DNA from: Dipteris shenzhenensis
Lineage: Eukaryota; Polypodiophyta; Polypodiopsida; Gleicheniales
Length of the DNA: 64,000 bases
Strand: one strand, 5' to 3'
NCBI GenBank assembly: GCA_047967505.1
Contig: CM106540.1
Shown here: positions 1 through 10,873 of the stretch, piece after piece
Layout of the letters: each line of letters starts with the position of its first letter
Numbering within the stretch: position 1 is the stretch's first letter
Translations under genes and position numbers: made by a program
Notes under the pieces: generated by a model
The model's database searches: none
What the model saw: only the letters and a program-made list of their open reading frames with translations
What the model was told of the DNA's origin: nothing

Positions 1-371
1 GAGGAGGTTCCTCTCCATTCACCCTCCAAGCTTGAATCCAATCACTTGCCTTCAAATATGATGGTGGTGGATCAAGCTGACCTCCACGTGCGAGATGGTC
101 GAGTGGAAGGTATCGAGTCCTTGGAACCAACCAAGTGTGCCCAAATAGTAGCCCCCACATTCTTGAAGATATGCATGGGATCCAAGAGATGATTGATTTG
201 TAACTGACCTCAATAAGGAAGCTCGTGAAAGATCGATAGCCTCTTCATACCAGGAGGAGGTTCCTCTCCATTCGCCCTCCAAGCTTGAATCCAATCACTT
301 GCCTTCAAATATGATGGTGGTGGATCAAGCTGACCTCCACGTGCGAGATGGTCGAGCGGAAGGTATCGAGC
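1..371. repeat. Partial tandem duplication inside the TNP2 gene
   Basis: Bases 1 to about 118 recur almost exactly from 254 to about 371, starting GAGGAGGTTCCTCTCC. After the first copy the sequence jumps to the segment that in CACTA-3 lies on the other side (CTTGGAACCAACCAAG, about 42,016). A local rearrangement therefore duplicated and joined exon pieces, and this end of the TNP2 gene is scrambled. Confidence 0.8.
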
Positions 372-1957
372 ATGACCTTCATAAACATTTTTTCTCATAT
401 GTTTGGAGTAGCGTGCAAGCGATTTCAGAGCCGGTCCACAAATAGGACAAGCATGGTACCCACTTGTAACAAGTCCTGCACGCGTGCATGAATGTGTTAG
501 TACAAGACATGCATGCAAAAGAGAGTAAAAAAGGCTTGAATCCCTCATTGTACATGTAAAGACACAACCACGTACCTGCGCACTCTCCATATCCTGGGTA
601 GTCATGCATGGTCCACATCAAGATACCCCTGACCAAAATATCATTGGTATGTCTAGGAGCTCTGGAAATATCAAAGACTTGCACTCCTCTCCATAATATC
701 TGTAACTCCTCTATCAAAGGTGCCATGTACACGTCCATGTTTTTTGCCTTGTACTTTCCTGGCACAAGTAGTGCAAGCATGAGGTGTCCCTTTTTTATTG
801 TTACCCATGGTGGGATATTGTAATTCACCACGACTATGGGCCATGTCGACCAAGATGTCGAGCGTAACCCGAAAGGATTCACGCCATCCATGGCTAGCCC
901 AAGATGTAAGTTGCGTGGCTCCCTTGCAAAGTCCAGCCACTGATTATCTATGTGCTTCCAAGCTGCACAATCTAGGGGAATCCTCAATGTGTGATCAGTG
1001 GACCGATGAGATGCATGCCATGTCATCAACTCCGCTATGGATTTGCATCGAAACATGTGTTGTATTCTTGCAATGATGGGAAAGTGTCTTAAGACCTTTA
1101 CCGGTATCCGCTCACCCTGCAAGTCATCTCTATATTGTTGTTCCCCACACTTTGGACAACTAGCCAAATCTCCATGCTCACGATGAAAGAGAATACAATC
1201 ATTACGTCAAGCATGGATGGTATCATAATCCATACCCACCGTTGTTAGCATCTTTTTCGCTTCATCTCTTGATGCGGGCATGGTATTTGGTGCAGGCAAC
1301 ATCTTCTGGAGCAACCTATGACAAAGACACTATCCAAATGATGATTCTCAAAACAAACAATATCCAAATAATGAGTCAAATTAATGCAAGGGCTAACCTC
1401 ATTAAGGCCAAGACACTTGTATCCGACCACCCATACTATACTTGTAGATTCAAGATTGAGAGACAAGCACATAGTTTAGACATCCTAGCACCCTCGTACA
1501 ATTGTGTTGATTGCAACTCTCGCATTTTGACCTCAGACTCTGACATCACGTGTACATGGGATGTAGTGCCCCTAAAAATGGAATCCATCATGTCGACCAT
1601 ACCCTCATCATCATCCGGGAGACTATAGTCTTGCTGAAAGTGAGAAGGTATATGTGTACCCTCGTCACCCTCCTCATCCTGTTTTAAGATTTCGTGTAAA
1701 TATAAGATCTTCTATTTCCTGGTATACAATAAGATTGCGAACTTAAATAGCTTTGACTTACCGATGATCCATCAACATGTGCAACACCAATGGGGGGTAC
1801 TGCTCCCATACATCCGCAAGTGGCACATGATAATACGACGTTGATGTTGTACTTCTCGCTTGCAATGAGTGCAATGACAATATAATCTCTCCGTAAGCCA
1901 CTTCGTGCTCTCGGGCGTTGGAGCATCATCGGACGAGCTTCCACTCGTCCCTTTCAT
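1..1957 (-). pseudogene. TNP2-like CACTA transposase (Transposase_21), decayed
   Basis: TNP2 proteins are the DDE-type transposases of CACTA elements. The N-terminal piece (about 1,957-1,772) has the transposase-associated domain with Cys/His pattern CTHCKREVQH. The core (1,167 down to about 560) shows CPKCG, then FPIIARIQHMF, LGLAMDGVNPFG (the DG-NPFG block of Transposase_21), LALLVPGK and MHDYPGYGECAG. Further on come GYHACPICG and the GHARYLPLDHLARGG block, reached after an intron (about 560-470) that is read through in one frame. Bases 1,170-1,630 match the acidic linker exon seen intact in CACTA-2 but carry stops. The DUF4218 and DUF4216 parts are outside the window, and 1-371 is rearranged. 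I infer a dead copy. Confidence 0.8.
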
Positions 1958-2039
1958 CTACACTTATAAAATCACAACATAAGCATGAAGAGGAGATATT
2001 GACAATTATAAAATAGCATGTTTGAGCTTCTCTTGATGC

Positions 2040-2172
2040 CACATCAAAAAAGTAATAGTAAGCATCGCTATATAGCGACACTTTGCTCTGTTCCGTTGCT
2101 ATATAGCGATGTTTTTAATTAAAAACGTCGCTATATAGCGACAGATTAGCATCGCTATATAGCGATGCTGTG
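2040..2172. promoter_or_regulatory. Central divergent promoter region of CACTA-1 with GCTATATAGC palindromes
   Basis: Four to five copies of (A/G)TCGCTATATAGCGA(C/T) or close variants lie between the start of the minus-strand TNP2 gene and the 5' exon of the plus-strand gene. The same motif fills the equivalent place in CACTA-2 and CACTA-3 and also the element ends. In En/Spm the TNPA protein binds short subterminal motifs, so these are probably binding sites for the element's own accessory protein; that role is inferred. Each palindrome also contains a TATATA core. Confidence 0.65.
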
Positions 2173-4623
2173 GGTTAAAACCCGAAACGCAAAACGCGCT
2201 GCAGCATTTTGCTCATACTATTCCCTAATCTCTCAAGTAAGCAACCCAAAATCTCCTCCCACCTATTTTCAATGACCTCCCACCTATTCCAAGCAACCTC
2301 CCACTCTATTTTTCACTCCTCACCCTTCTCCTACCTCTTGTACTCCCTCTCTATCCTTTTCCCTCTTTGGTTTCTTGAAAGGAAGTTCTTCAAGAGGTGA
2401 GTTTGTTTCAACACTATAGGTTGTTTGTTTGTTAGCTTTAGTTTTGTGAGTGTTTCTTCTTGTATTGCTAAACTTGTAAACTAGTTTTCATGCTTGTTTT
2501 GAAAGGATTGAAACAAAAAACGAGATTCAAGAAAGAAAGAAAACTCACCTCTTTTTTCTGTATTTCTCTTCCTTCTCTTTCTCCTTGTCTCCTCAATCTC
2601 CTCCTTTCCTTGTCTCCTCAATCTTCTCCCTTCAAGAAGTTGCTTTTGCAATCTCCTCCTTCCACTAATATCTTATTTGAAAAAATGGGTTGTTTTCTCT
2701 CTTTTGTAGGGCCAATCCACTACACTGAGCGGGACATACTATTTCAGGTAAGTGCTTCCTCTTTTTTCCATTTATTATTTTTGTTATTTGCATTGGCCTG
2801 CAGCTAGCGCCTTAAGCGCTAGCTACAGTGATGGGCGTAGGAACCCTCTCTTCCCCTCCCACTCTTTCCTTCTTCCCCCTTCTCTTATTCTCTTTTTTCC
2901 CCCTTCTCTTTTTTCCCTCTTCTCTTATTCTCTCTTTCCCCCTTCTCTATTTCCCCCTCATCTCTTTTCCCTTCTCTCTTTCCTTTCCCTCTTATTCTCT
3001 ATTTCCTTTCCCTCTTATTCTCTTATGCTTATGCTTCTCTCATTCCCCCTTCTCTCTTTTTCCCTTCTCTATTTCCCCCTTCTCTCATTCGCATAAGCTC
3101 ATGCTCATGCATGAGCATAAGCATGAGCTTATGCTTATGCTAATGCTTAAGCATAAGCATAAGCTCATGCTTATGCTCATGCATGAGCATGAGCTTATGC
3201 TTAAGTTTCCCCCTTCTTTATTTCTCTATTTCAACATAAGCTTATGCATAAGCTCATTCTCTATTTATTTATGCATGAGCTTATGCTTATGCATGAGCTT
3301 AAGCGGAAATAGAGAATGAGAGAAGCATAAGCTCATGCTTATGCTTCTCTCATTCTCTATTTCCGCATAAGCTCATGCATAAGCATGAGCTTATGCAGAA
3401 ATAGAGATGAGAGAAGCTTATGCGGAAACTCATTCTCTATTTCCACATAAGCTCCTTCTCTATTTCCGCATGAGCTTATGCTTATGCTTATGCTTATGCT
3501 TAGCATAAGCATAAGCTCATGCTTATGCTCATGCATGAGCATGAGCTTATGCTTAAGTTTCCGCATAAGCTTATGCTTATGCATGAGCTTATGCGGAAAT
3601 AGAGAATGAGAGAAGCTTATGCTTCTCTCATTCTCTATTTCCACATAAGCTCCTTCTCTATTTCCGCATGAGCATAAGCATGAGCTTATGCTTATGCTTA
3701 TGCTTATGCTTATGCATAAGCATAAGCTCATGCTTAAGCTCATGCATGAGCATGAGCTTATGCTTAAGTTTCCGCATAAGCTTATGCTTATGCATGAGCA
3801 TAAGCATAAGCTCATGCTTAAGCTCATGCATGAGCATGAGCTTATGCTTAAGTTTCCGCATAAGCTTATGCTTATGCATGAGCTTATGCGGAAATAGAGA
3901 ATGAGAGAAGCTTATGCGGATCTCATTCTCTATTTCCGCATAAGCTCATTCTCTATTTCCCCCTTCTCTCATTTCCCCCTCATCTCTTTCCCCCTTCTCT
4001 CATTCACATAAGCTTTCGCCCTTCTTTATTTCTCTATTTCCGCACAAGCTTTCCCACTCTATTTCCCCCTTCTTAAGTTTCCACATAAGCTCATGCTTAT
4101 GCATGAGCTTATGCGGAAATAGAGAATGAGAGAAGCTTATGCGGAAACTCATTCTCTATTTTTGCATAAGCTCCTTCTCTATTTCCGCATGAGCATAAGC
4201 ATGAGCTTATGCTTATGCTTATGCTTAGCATAAGCATAAGCTCATGCTTATGCTCATGCATGAGCATGAGCTTATGCTTAAGTTTTCGCATAAGCTTATG
4301 CTTATGCATGAGCTTATGCAGAAATAGAGAATGAGAGAAGCTTATGCTTCTCTCATTCTCTATTTCCTCATAAGCTCCTTCTCTATTTCCGCATGAGCAT
4401 AAGCATGAGCTTATGCTTATGCTTATGCCGCATAAGCTCATGCGGAAACTTAAGCATAAGCTCATGCTCATGCATGAGCTTAAGCATGAGCTTATGCTTA
4501 TGCTTATGCCGCATAAGCTCATGCATAAGCATAAGCTTATGCGGAAACTTAAGCATAAGCTCATGCTCATGCATGAGCTTAAGCATGGGCTTATGTTTAT
4601 GCTTATGCATAAGCATAACACGA

Positions 4624-4729
4624 GCCAAGAAAACTACGGACTTCATGTAGGTTCTTCAATGGAGGCCAATTCTTGATTGCCTCTATCTTGGCACGGTCCA
4701 TCCTCACTCCATCTCGTGAGATAATGTGC
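4624..4729 (-). mobile_element. Captured Ty3/gypsy reverse-transcriptase fragment
   Basis: Read on the minus strand, about 35 residues match the RT thumb/connection region of Ty3/gypsy polyproteins: HIISRDGVRMDRAKIEAI, then NWPPL and EVRSFLG. It is uninterrupted, has no flanking pol sequence, and sits inside the intronic array. It was captured either by insertion and decay of a whole element or by filler DNA repair. It differs from the corresponding segment of the element at 21.6-29.5 kb. Confidence 0.75.
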
Positions 4730-5350
4730 ACAGAAACCGCCTATTTTAGACAATAAAGTATCTAGGGTCTCCAAATGTTGCGAAAATCCGCCGCCAGCCC
4801 GATTTTGGTCGTTTTGACTTTGATTTTGGCCTCCTGTGCAATGTTTCGCTCCTTACACTCCTTCAGCCTCATACTCTCTCCATCCTCAAGGTTTTCCAAC
4901 CCTCCTTGATCCCCATTCACTCCTTTCTCTCCTGCAGGCTGCTTTATCCCTCCATCATCATCTACTCCCCTTCAGCCCTCCTTCAAAGCTCTAACTCCAC
5001 TCCTTTAGCCCTCTTTCAAGCTTCAGCCCTCTTTCAACCCTCCTTCAGCCCCCTCTTTCAGCCCTCTCTTTCAGTCTTCTAAGTTTAACTCCTAAGTTCT
5101 AATTTGTAACTTGTTCTAAGTTCTAACTTCTAGGTGACATTGTGGTAAGTATTATGCACTATATTTTAAGTTACAGATAGGTTGTAGGCTGTAGCAATCT
5201 AAATGTGTGTGTTATCATCTCAAAACCCCCTTTTCTAAAACCCCCTTGATGACATGGCGTTTCCCCGTTTCAACCCTCCCAAAAATCCCGGAACGTTTTC
5301 ATTTCCATTTTCGTTTCTGTTTCCCGTTTCCCCGTTCCCGCTTCCCCTAA
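4730..5350. other. Non-array insert within the CACTA-1 intron
   Basis: Unique DNA continuing from the RT fragment. It is rich in CCTTCAGCCCTC(C/T)TT-type units (about 4,850-5,080), then AT-richer, with CCCGTTTCCCCGTTCCCGCTTCC just before the palindromic repeats resume. No gene is seen. It could be the remaining LTR or untranslated region of the element that donated the RT fragment. Confidence 0.5.
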
Positions 5351-8300
5351 GTATGCTTATGCATAAGCATAAACATAAGCCCATGCTTAAGCTCATGCAT
5401 GAGCATGAGCTTATGCTTAAGTTTCCGCATAAGCTTATGCTTATGCATGAGCTTATGCGGAAATAGAGAATGAGAGAAGCTTATGCGGATCTCATTCTCT
5501 ATTTCCGCATAAGCTCATTCTCTATTTCCCCCTTCTCTCATTTCCCCCTCATCTCTTTCCCCCTTCTCTCATTCGCATAAGCTTTCCCCCTTCTTTATTT
5601 CTCTATTTCCGCACAAGCTTTCCCACTCTATTTCCCCTTTCTTAAGTTTCCGCATAAGCTTATGCTTATGCATGAGCTTATGTGGAAATAGAGAATGAGA
5701 GAAGCTTATGCGGAAACTCATTCTCTATTTCCGCATAAGCTCCTTCTCTATTTCCGCATGAGCATAAGCATGAGCTTATGCTTATGCTTATGCTTATGCT
5801 TATGCATAAGCATAAGCATAAGCTCATGCTTATGCTCATGCATGAGCATGAGCTTATGCTTAAGTTTCCGCATAAGCTTATGCTTATGCATGAGCTTATG
5901 CGGAAATAGAGAATGAGAGAAGCTTATGCGGATCTCATTCTCTATTTCTGCATAAGCTCATTCTCTATTTCCCACTCTATTTCTCCCTTCTCTCATTTCC
6001 CCCTCATCTCTTTCCCCCTTCTCTCATTCACAAAAGCTTTCCCCCTTCTTTATTTCTCTATTTCCACACAAGCTTTCTCTTATGCATGAGCTTATGTGGA
6101 AATAGAGAATGAGAGAAGCTTCTCTCATTCTCTATTTCCGCATAAGCTCATTTTCTATTTCCACATAAGCTTATGCTTATGCATGAGCTTATGCGGAAAT
6201 AGAGAATGAGAGAAGCATAAGCATGAGCTTATGCTTCTCTCATTCTCTATTTCTGCATAAGCTCATTCTCTATTTCCGCATAAGCTCATGCTTATGCGGA
6301 AATAGAGAATGAGAGAAGCATAAGCTCATGCTTATGCTTCTCTCATTCCCCCTCATCTCTTTCCCATGAGCTTATGCTTCTCTCATTCCCCCTCATCTCT
6401 TTCCCCTTCTCTATTTCCCCCTTCTCTCATTCTCTATTTCTGCATAAGCATAAGCATGAGCTTATTCTCTCCAACTCTTATTCTCTATTTCCCATTTCTT
6501 CCTCTTCTCTTTCCTTTCCCTCTTCTTTCCTTTCCCTCTTCTTTCTTCTTGCCTATGCCTATGCCTATGCCTATGCTTATGTTTGTTTTTTTGTTTTCTG
6601 TTTTCGTGTTTGTGTCTATGTTAGACATGGGATCACCTCGATCATCCGACGAGTACGGACAGCCTCGCAGGAGGAGAGCTCACGATCTATATGCTCCAGA
6701 GGACTTTGATTCCACTCAGGCGACTACCCCGAGGACTACCCTTGGTCTGACTCCTCTCAGACCTAGCACTACGACTACCCCTGGTCCGACTCCTCTTCCA
6801 CGTAGCACTGCGACTACCCCTCGGGGAACTCCTTTGCTAGCCGCGCATGGCTTTGTCGGGAGTCCCGACGAGTTTGTAGCGCAGATGAGCAATGAGGAGG
6901 CAACGAGATTCTTCTCTCTGCTCTCTCAGAGGACCTCAGCAATTCCTTCCCCTACACCGACGGGTGGACGTACTGCTCAACCATCCCCTCGTGCCCCTTC
7001 GACCGCGAGATCATCACTTGCGCATGCCTCTTGCAAGGGAAGGAAGAGTAGGACGGGCGGCTCATGTTGTGCTGACTCGGGAGATGTAGACGAGTCAGCA
7101 CACTCACACTCCTTTAGGTCTCCACTTGGTCCAGAGACACAGTATCAGTCAGGTCCCTTTCCCTCTCCTAGTCCCACTGCTACTCCTCGCTCCAGAAGTG
7201 CTCGCGCAGCTTCCACTCCTTCAGACTCTGCTACCGTCAGTCCCCCTTACTCATCAGGGGATCTCTCCTATCAAATCACATCTGTCGGAGAGATAATAAA
7301 GATAAAAAGGGCAAAGCAGTGATGGCCACCATGAGGAGGTTGATGAGTCATTACTTCAAGAGCGGCATAAATACCGATTGGCAGTATCAAGATGCCCAAA
7401 AGAAGCAGGCGGTGATCGATGAGTTAAAACAAAGATACCCTAATCTGCCAAATGTGGAGTTTAATGACGATTATATGCGAGAGTGCATGGGTTTGGTCCT
7501 GAAGCATCGTAGATCAACCTTGCGTACTTCCATCACAAAGGGGTTGGCTAAACCCAGCTGAGCAGACAAAGCTAATTGGAAGTACTTCAAGAAGCAACAT
7601 AGGGACCATCCCGAAATGTTCGACGGTCAGAGGAGGGCTGCAAAGAGATGGCTAGACGTCGTAGGTACTTCGCACTTTGGTGCAGGTGGAGAGTATGCGT
7701 TCGAGGCAACCGTGGTAAGTCTACTTCTTCTCATTTAATGTATTGTTCTATTTGTTTTACTTACATATTACATGCACTTTAGCTAACTCTAACTCTCGTA
7801 AATTGGATCCACAGCAAGCTGCGATGGGTCGTCTTCCTACAGATGCAGAGACTCGATGCGCATTTCGGATAGGAACAAAGCCGTGGTTCATTGAGCAAGA
7901 GGCAATGGGAGCGATGGTCGATTGGGCTGAGGTGGCTGCTCGCACGATATAAGTTTACTCCTACTTGTAATCTCACTTTTTAATTTAAGTTCCAATCTAA
8001 TTTTCGATTTATATGGTTCACTCTTAGGGTCAAAGCTCAACCGTCCCATCATCGAAGGCGAGCGATCAATAGGGCCCAGGATCAGACGTAGGTGGCGAGG
8101 ACGAGGGAGAAGATGCAGGTGTCGAGGACCAAGGAACAGGCCAACAAGATGAAGATGATTTGGATTCGGATGAGTAGTAGTGGTAGTAGCATTTTGTATA
8201 TCCGCTCATTTGAGCAATTTTGTATCGCCCTTTTGAAAGGGTAATTTTGTTACAAACACTGTTGTATATGTCCGACATGTATATGCATTTGTTACTCATC

Positions 8301-8379
8301 ATTTCACAAGAACAATTTTGTATCACCCTGCAAGCAAGGGAAATTTTATTATAAAAAACTTTCTTTTGTAATTACAAAA

Positions 8380-8450
8380 AAAAAAAAGGATTAGTGGGGC
8401 TAAACAGGGCCAAAAGGAAGCCCTATTTAGCCCCACTAATCCTTTTTTTT
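8380..8450. repeat. Near-perfect 31-bp hairpin after the TNPA-like gene
   Basis: Arms at 8,380-8,410 and 8,420-8,450 are complementary over 31 bp with one mismatch (a G-U pair in RNA) around a 9-base loop. The outer ends are A8 and T8, so the structure resembles a terminator-like stem, a small foldback element or an siRNA-producing hairpin. It lies about 200 bp after the last coding exon and just before the subterminal repeats. Confidence 0.85.
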
Positions 8451-8462
8451 TACTTATGTTAA

Positions 8463-8789
8463 TTGTCGCTATATAGCAACGTTTACTAGTGTCGCTATAT
8501 AGCGATGATTAACAGAGTCGCTATATAGCGACGATTAACAGTGTCGCTATATAGCAACGTTTGCATCGTCGCTATCTAGCGACTTTTGCCAGTGTCGCTA
8601 TATAGCGATGCTTTATAGCGACGGTCCTTTTCTGACACTTTATAGCGACGGTCCTTTTCCGACATTTACGCCCATGAAAAAAAAAAATTTAATGTAAAAA
8701 ATTTTAGCGACGTTTACGCCCGTGAAAAAAAAAATTTAATGTAAAAAGCGTCGGTATTTCCGTCGGAAAATGGCCTATGCCTTGTAGTG
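8463..8789. repeat. Right subterminal repeats and terminus of CACTA-1
   Basis: About six to seven copies of GTCGCTATATAGCGA(C/T) or one-base variants occur between 8,463 and 8,660 in both orientations. A duplicated TTTATAGCGACGGTCCTTTT and two GACGTTTACGCCC(A/G)TGAAAAAA units follow, then GTCGGTATTTCCGTCGG and the end CTTGTAGTG at 8,789. Motif clustering near the ends is typical of CACTA elements, where they bind the accessory protein. Confidence 0.8.
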
Positions 8790-10150
8790 GGAGAAGAGGA
8801 GAAGGAGACATACGCTCATGCATAAGCATAAGCATAAGAAAAGGAAGAGCATGCATAAGCATAAGCATAAGAGAAGGAAGAGGGAAAAAGAGCATAAGCA
8901 TAAGAGAAAGGGAAGGAAAGGATATGCTTATTCTTATGCATAAGCATAAGAGAAAGAAGAGAGGGAGAAGAAGGAGAAGGAGAAGGACATGGCCAGGGGC
9001 ATATGCTTATGAAAAGAAGAGAAAAAGAGAGGAAAAAAGAAGAGAAAGAAAGGAGAAGGCATAGGCATATGCTTATGAAAAGAAGAGAAAAAGAGAGGAA
9101 AAAAGAAGGGAAAGAAAGGAGAAGGCATAAGCATAGGCATATGCTTATGAAAAGAAGAGAAAGAGTGAGGAAAAAAGAAGAGAAGGGAAGGAGAAGGAGA
9201 AGGAGAAGGAGAGAGGAAAAGAGGAGAAGGAGACATATGCTCATGCATAAGCATAAGCATAAGAGAGAAGAAAAGGGAAAAAGAGCATAAGCATAAGAGA
9301 AAGAAGAGAGAAAGGATATGCTTATTCTTATGCATGAGGATATGAGCATAAAAGAAAAAGAGAGAAAGATTAAGCATACGCAAATATATATGCTTATGAA
9401 AAGAGATCGAAAGAGGGGGAAGAAGGGGAGAGAGAGAGAGGAAAAGAGGAAAAAATGAGACATGCTCATGCATAAGCATAAGCATAAGAGAAAGAAGAGG
9501 GAAAAAGAGCATAAGCATAAGAGAAAGAAGAGAGAAAGAATATGCTTATTCTTATGCATGAGCATATGAGCATAAAAGAAAAAGAGACAAAGCTTAAGCA
9601 TAGGCAAATACATATGCTTATGAAAAGAGATCGAAAGAGGGGGAAGAGGGGGAGAAGGAAAAGAGGAAAATGAGACATGGTCATGCATAAGCATAAGCAT
9701 AAGAGAAGGAAGAGGGAAAAAGAGCATAAGCATAAGAGAAAAGAAAGGAAAGGATATGCATATTCTTATGCATGAGCATATGAGCATAAAAGAAAAAGAG
9801 AGAAAGCTTAAGCATAGGCAAATACATATGCTTATGAAAAGACATTGAGAGAGGGGAAAGAGAGGAGGAAAGAGAGAGAGGAAAAGAGATTGAAAGAGGG
9901 TATGAAAGAGGGAAAAAGAGCATAAACATAAGAGAAGGAAGAGGGGGCCGGCAGGCCATTGAAAGAGTGAAAAAAGAAGAGGAGGAGGAGGAAGAGGGGA
10001 AAAAGAGATTGAAAGAGGGGATAAAGAAGAGGGAAAAGGAAGAGAAGGAAGAGAGGAAGAGAGGGAAAGAAGAGGGAATAGGGAAAGAGAGGGGAAAAAG
10101 AGAGGGAAAGAAGAGGGAATAAGGGAAGAGAGGGGAAGAGAGGGTTCCTA
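8790..10150. repeat. Intronic palindromic and purine-rich array of CACTA-2
   Basis: This is the equivalent of the 2.7-6.6 kb array, shown on the opposite strand. CATAAGCATAAGC units and ATGCTTATG palindromes alternate with AGAGAAAGAAGAGGGAAAAAG runs. A higher-order unit of about 215-226 bp, marked by GAGACAT then TCATGCATAAGC, starts near 9,231, 9,457 and 9,672. The long open frames here (323 and 194 aa on the minus strand) are translated repeat. Confidence 0.9.
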
Positions 10151-10154
10151 CGCC

Positions 10155-10480
10155 CATCACTAGAGCTAGCGCTTAAAAGGAAAAAATAGGAAGCACTTTC
10201 TTACCTGGAATAGTCATGCTCGGTGTTTTGTGAAGTGGCCCTACAAAAGAGAATATACATACCATGTTTCAAATAACTAGTTAGAGGAAGAAGGAGTTTA
10301 AAGAAGCAACTTCTCAAAGGGATTGGATTGAGGAGACAAGCATAAGCCTCTAAACAAGGAGAAAAATAAGCTTTAACACTCACAAAAAATGAACCTATAT
10401 TGCTTAAAGAGACTCACCTTCTTGAAAAACTTCTTTTCACACAAGCAAAGAGGGATAAGAATGGAGAGGGAGCACAAGTG
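10155..10480 (-). pseudogene. 5' exons of the second gene of CACTA-2
   Basis: Reading minus, the conserved block TTTTGTAG|GGCCACTTCAC...CCAG|GTAAGAAAG (about 10,247-10,205) matches the small internal exon at 2,710 and 43,680, with both splice sites intact. The first exon ends AAGAAG|GTGAGT at about 10,420. The coding exon is lost beyond the truncated array. Confidence 0.65.
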
Positions 10481-10684
10481 TTAGGAGACGGGTTGAGTAA
10501 TCTCTCTCTATCCTTGGCTACCCCGTGGCAATGAGAGCCACCCAACTATATGAGTCTCATAAACTGATTGAGATTACAGAGATGCAACAACCACTTGTCA
10601 AGGTCATTGTGCATTCTTGCTAGTCAATTTTTCACAATAGAGATGCTAAAGAAAGCATTGCGTCATAGGGTTTTGGGTTTAAGC

Positions 10685-10775
10685 CCATAGTGTCGCTATA
10701 TAGCGATGATTATAATTAAAAGCATCGCTATATAGCGATGGAACAGAGCAAAACGTTGCTATATAGCGATGTTTC
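10685..10775. promoter_or_regulatory. Central divergent promoter region of CACTA-2
   Basis: Three palindromes of the (A/G)TCGCTATATAGCGATG type lie between the minus-strand 5' exon and the plus-strand TNP2 start, the same arrangement as at 2.1 kb and 43.1 kb. Confidence 0.65.
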
Positions 10776-10873
10776 AGAGCACTTATTGTTAAAAGTTAAA
10801 AAAGAAGCTCATAGGTGGCTATTTTATTACAGTTAATATATTTCCTTACAACTTATGTTGTGATTTTAGAAGT

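Larger units (their letters stand above)
2748..6624. repeat. Intronic array of palindromic GCTTATGCATAAGC repeats (CACTA-1)
   Basis: The intron of the plus-strand gene consists of short permutations of CATAAGC/GCTTATG, many joined as TTATGCATAA and ATGCATGAGC palindromes, alternating with CT-rich runs (CTTCTCTCATTCTCTATTTCC) and their complement. A block of roughly 220 bp recurs almost unchanged near 3,860, 5,420 and 5,870, so there is a higher-order repeat. Every frame gives low-complexity His/Lys/Leu/Met or Ser/Cys/Ile strings, which are not genes. The array is interrupted at 4,624-5,350 by non-array DNA. Confidence 0.9.
2190..8177 (+). pseudogene. TNPA/Transposase_24-like second gene of CACTA-1
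   Basis: The gene starts with non-coding exons: one ending near 2,398 (AAGAG|GTGAGT) and a small one at 2,710-2,747 (TTTTGTAG before, GTAAGT after). A 3.9-kb intron follows, filled with palindromic repeats. The coding exon begins at 6,625 after TATGTTAG, with ATG at 6,627: a Ser/Thr/Pro-rich N-terminus (MGSPRSSDEYGQ), then MRRLMSHYFKSGINTDW and a C-terminal Transposase_24-type region (ADKANWKYFKKQHRDHP, GAGGEYAFEAT). Further exons are 7,815 to about 7,945 and 8,028-8,177, the last acidic. Lesions: a 1-base deletion near 7,300 relative to CACTA-3, TGA at 7,559, a 5' splice site reading ATATAAG near 7,947, and an in-frame TAG after SSKASDQ. The upstream extension from 6,366 is translated repeat. 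Confidence 0.75.
1..8789. mobile_element. CACTA-1: En/Spm-like DNA transposon, right part
   Basis: Two divergent genes flank a central palindrome-rich region near 2.1 kb: a TNP2-like transposase on the minus strand (left) and a Transposase_24-like gene on the plus strand (right). The right terminus ends in CTTGTAGTG, the complement of the CACTACAAG end typical of CACTA elements, preceded by a cluster of CGCTATATAGCG repeats. The left end is outside the window. Both genes carry lesions, so this copy looks non-functional. Its second gene lacks the 12.9-kb insertion found in CACTA-3 and so gives the empty site for that insertion. Confidence 0.85.

Noticed and set aside
2748-6624. CRISPR-like spaced palindromic repeats
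   Set aside because: Unit lengths vary, spacers are made of the same repeat, no cas genes are present, and the context is a plant transposon intron.
6366-6626. Upstream extension of the TNPA-like protein
   Set aside because: It is array sequence running into the 3' splice site at 6,624; the same ATG exon follows TATGTTAG in CACTA-3, so translation should start at 6,627.
8816-9787. Open frame of 323 aa (minus) and other long frames of MLMLMHKHK or SISICLCL type in the arrays
   Set aside because: They are translations of CATAAG/CTTATG repeats, are open on both strands, and show no domain or codon structure.
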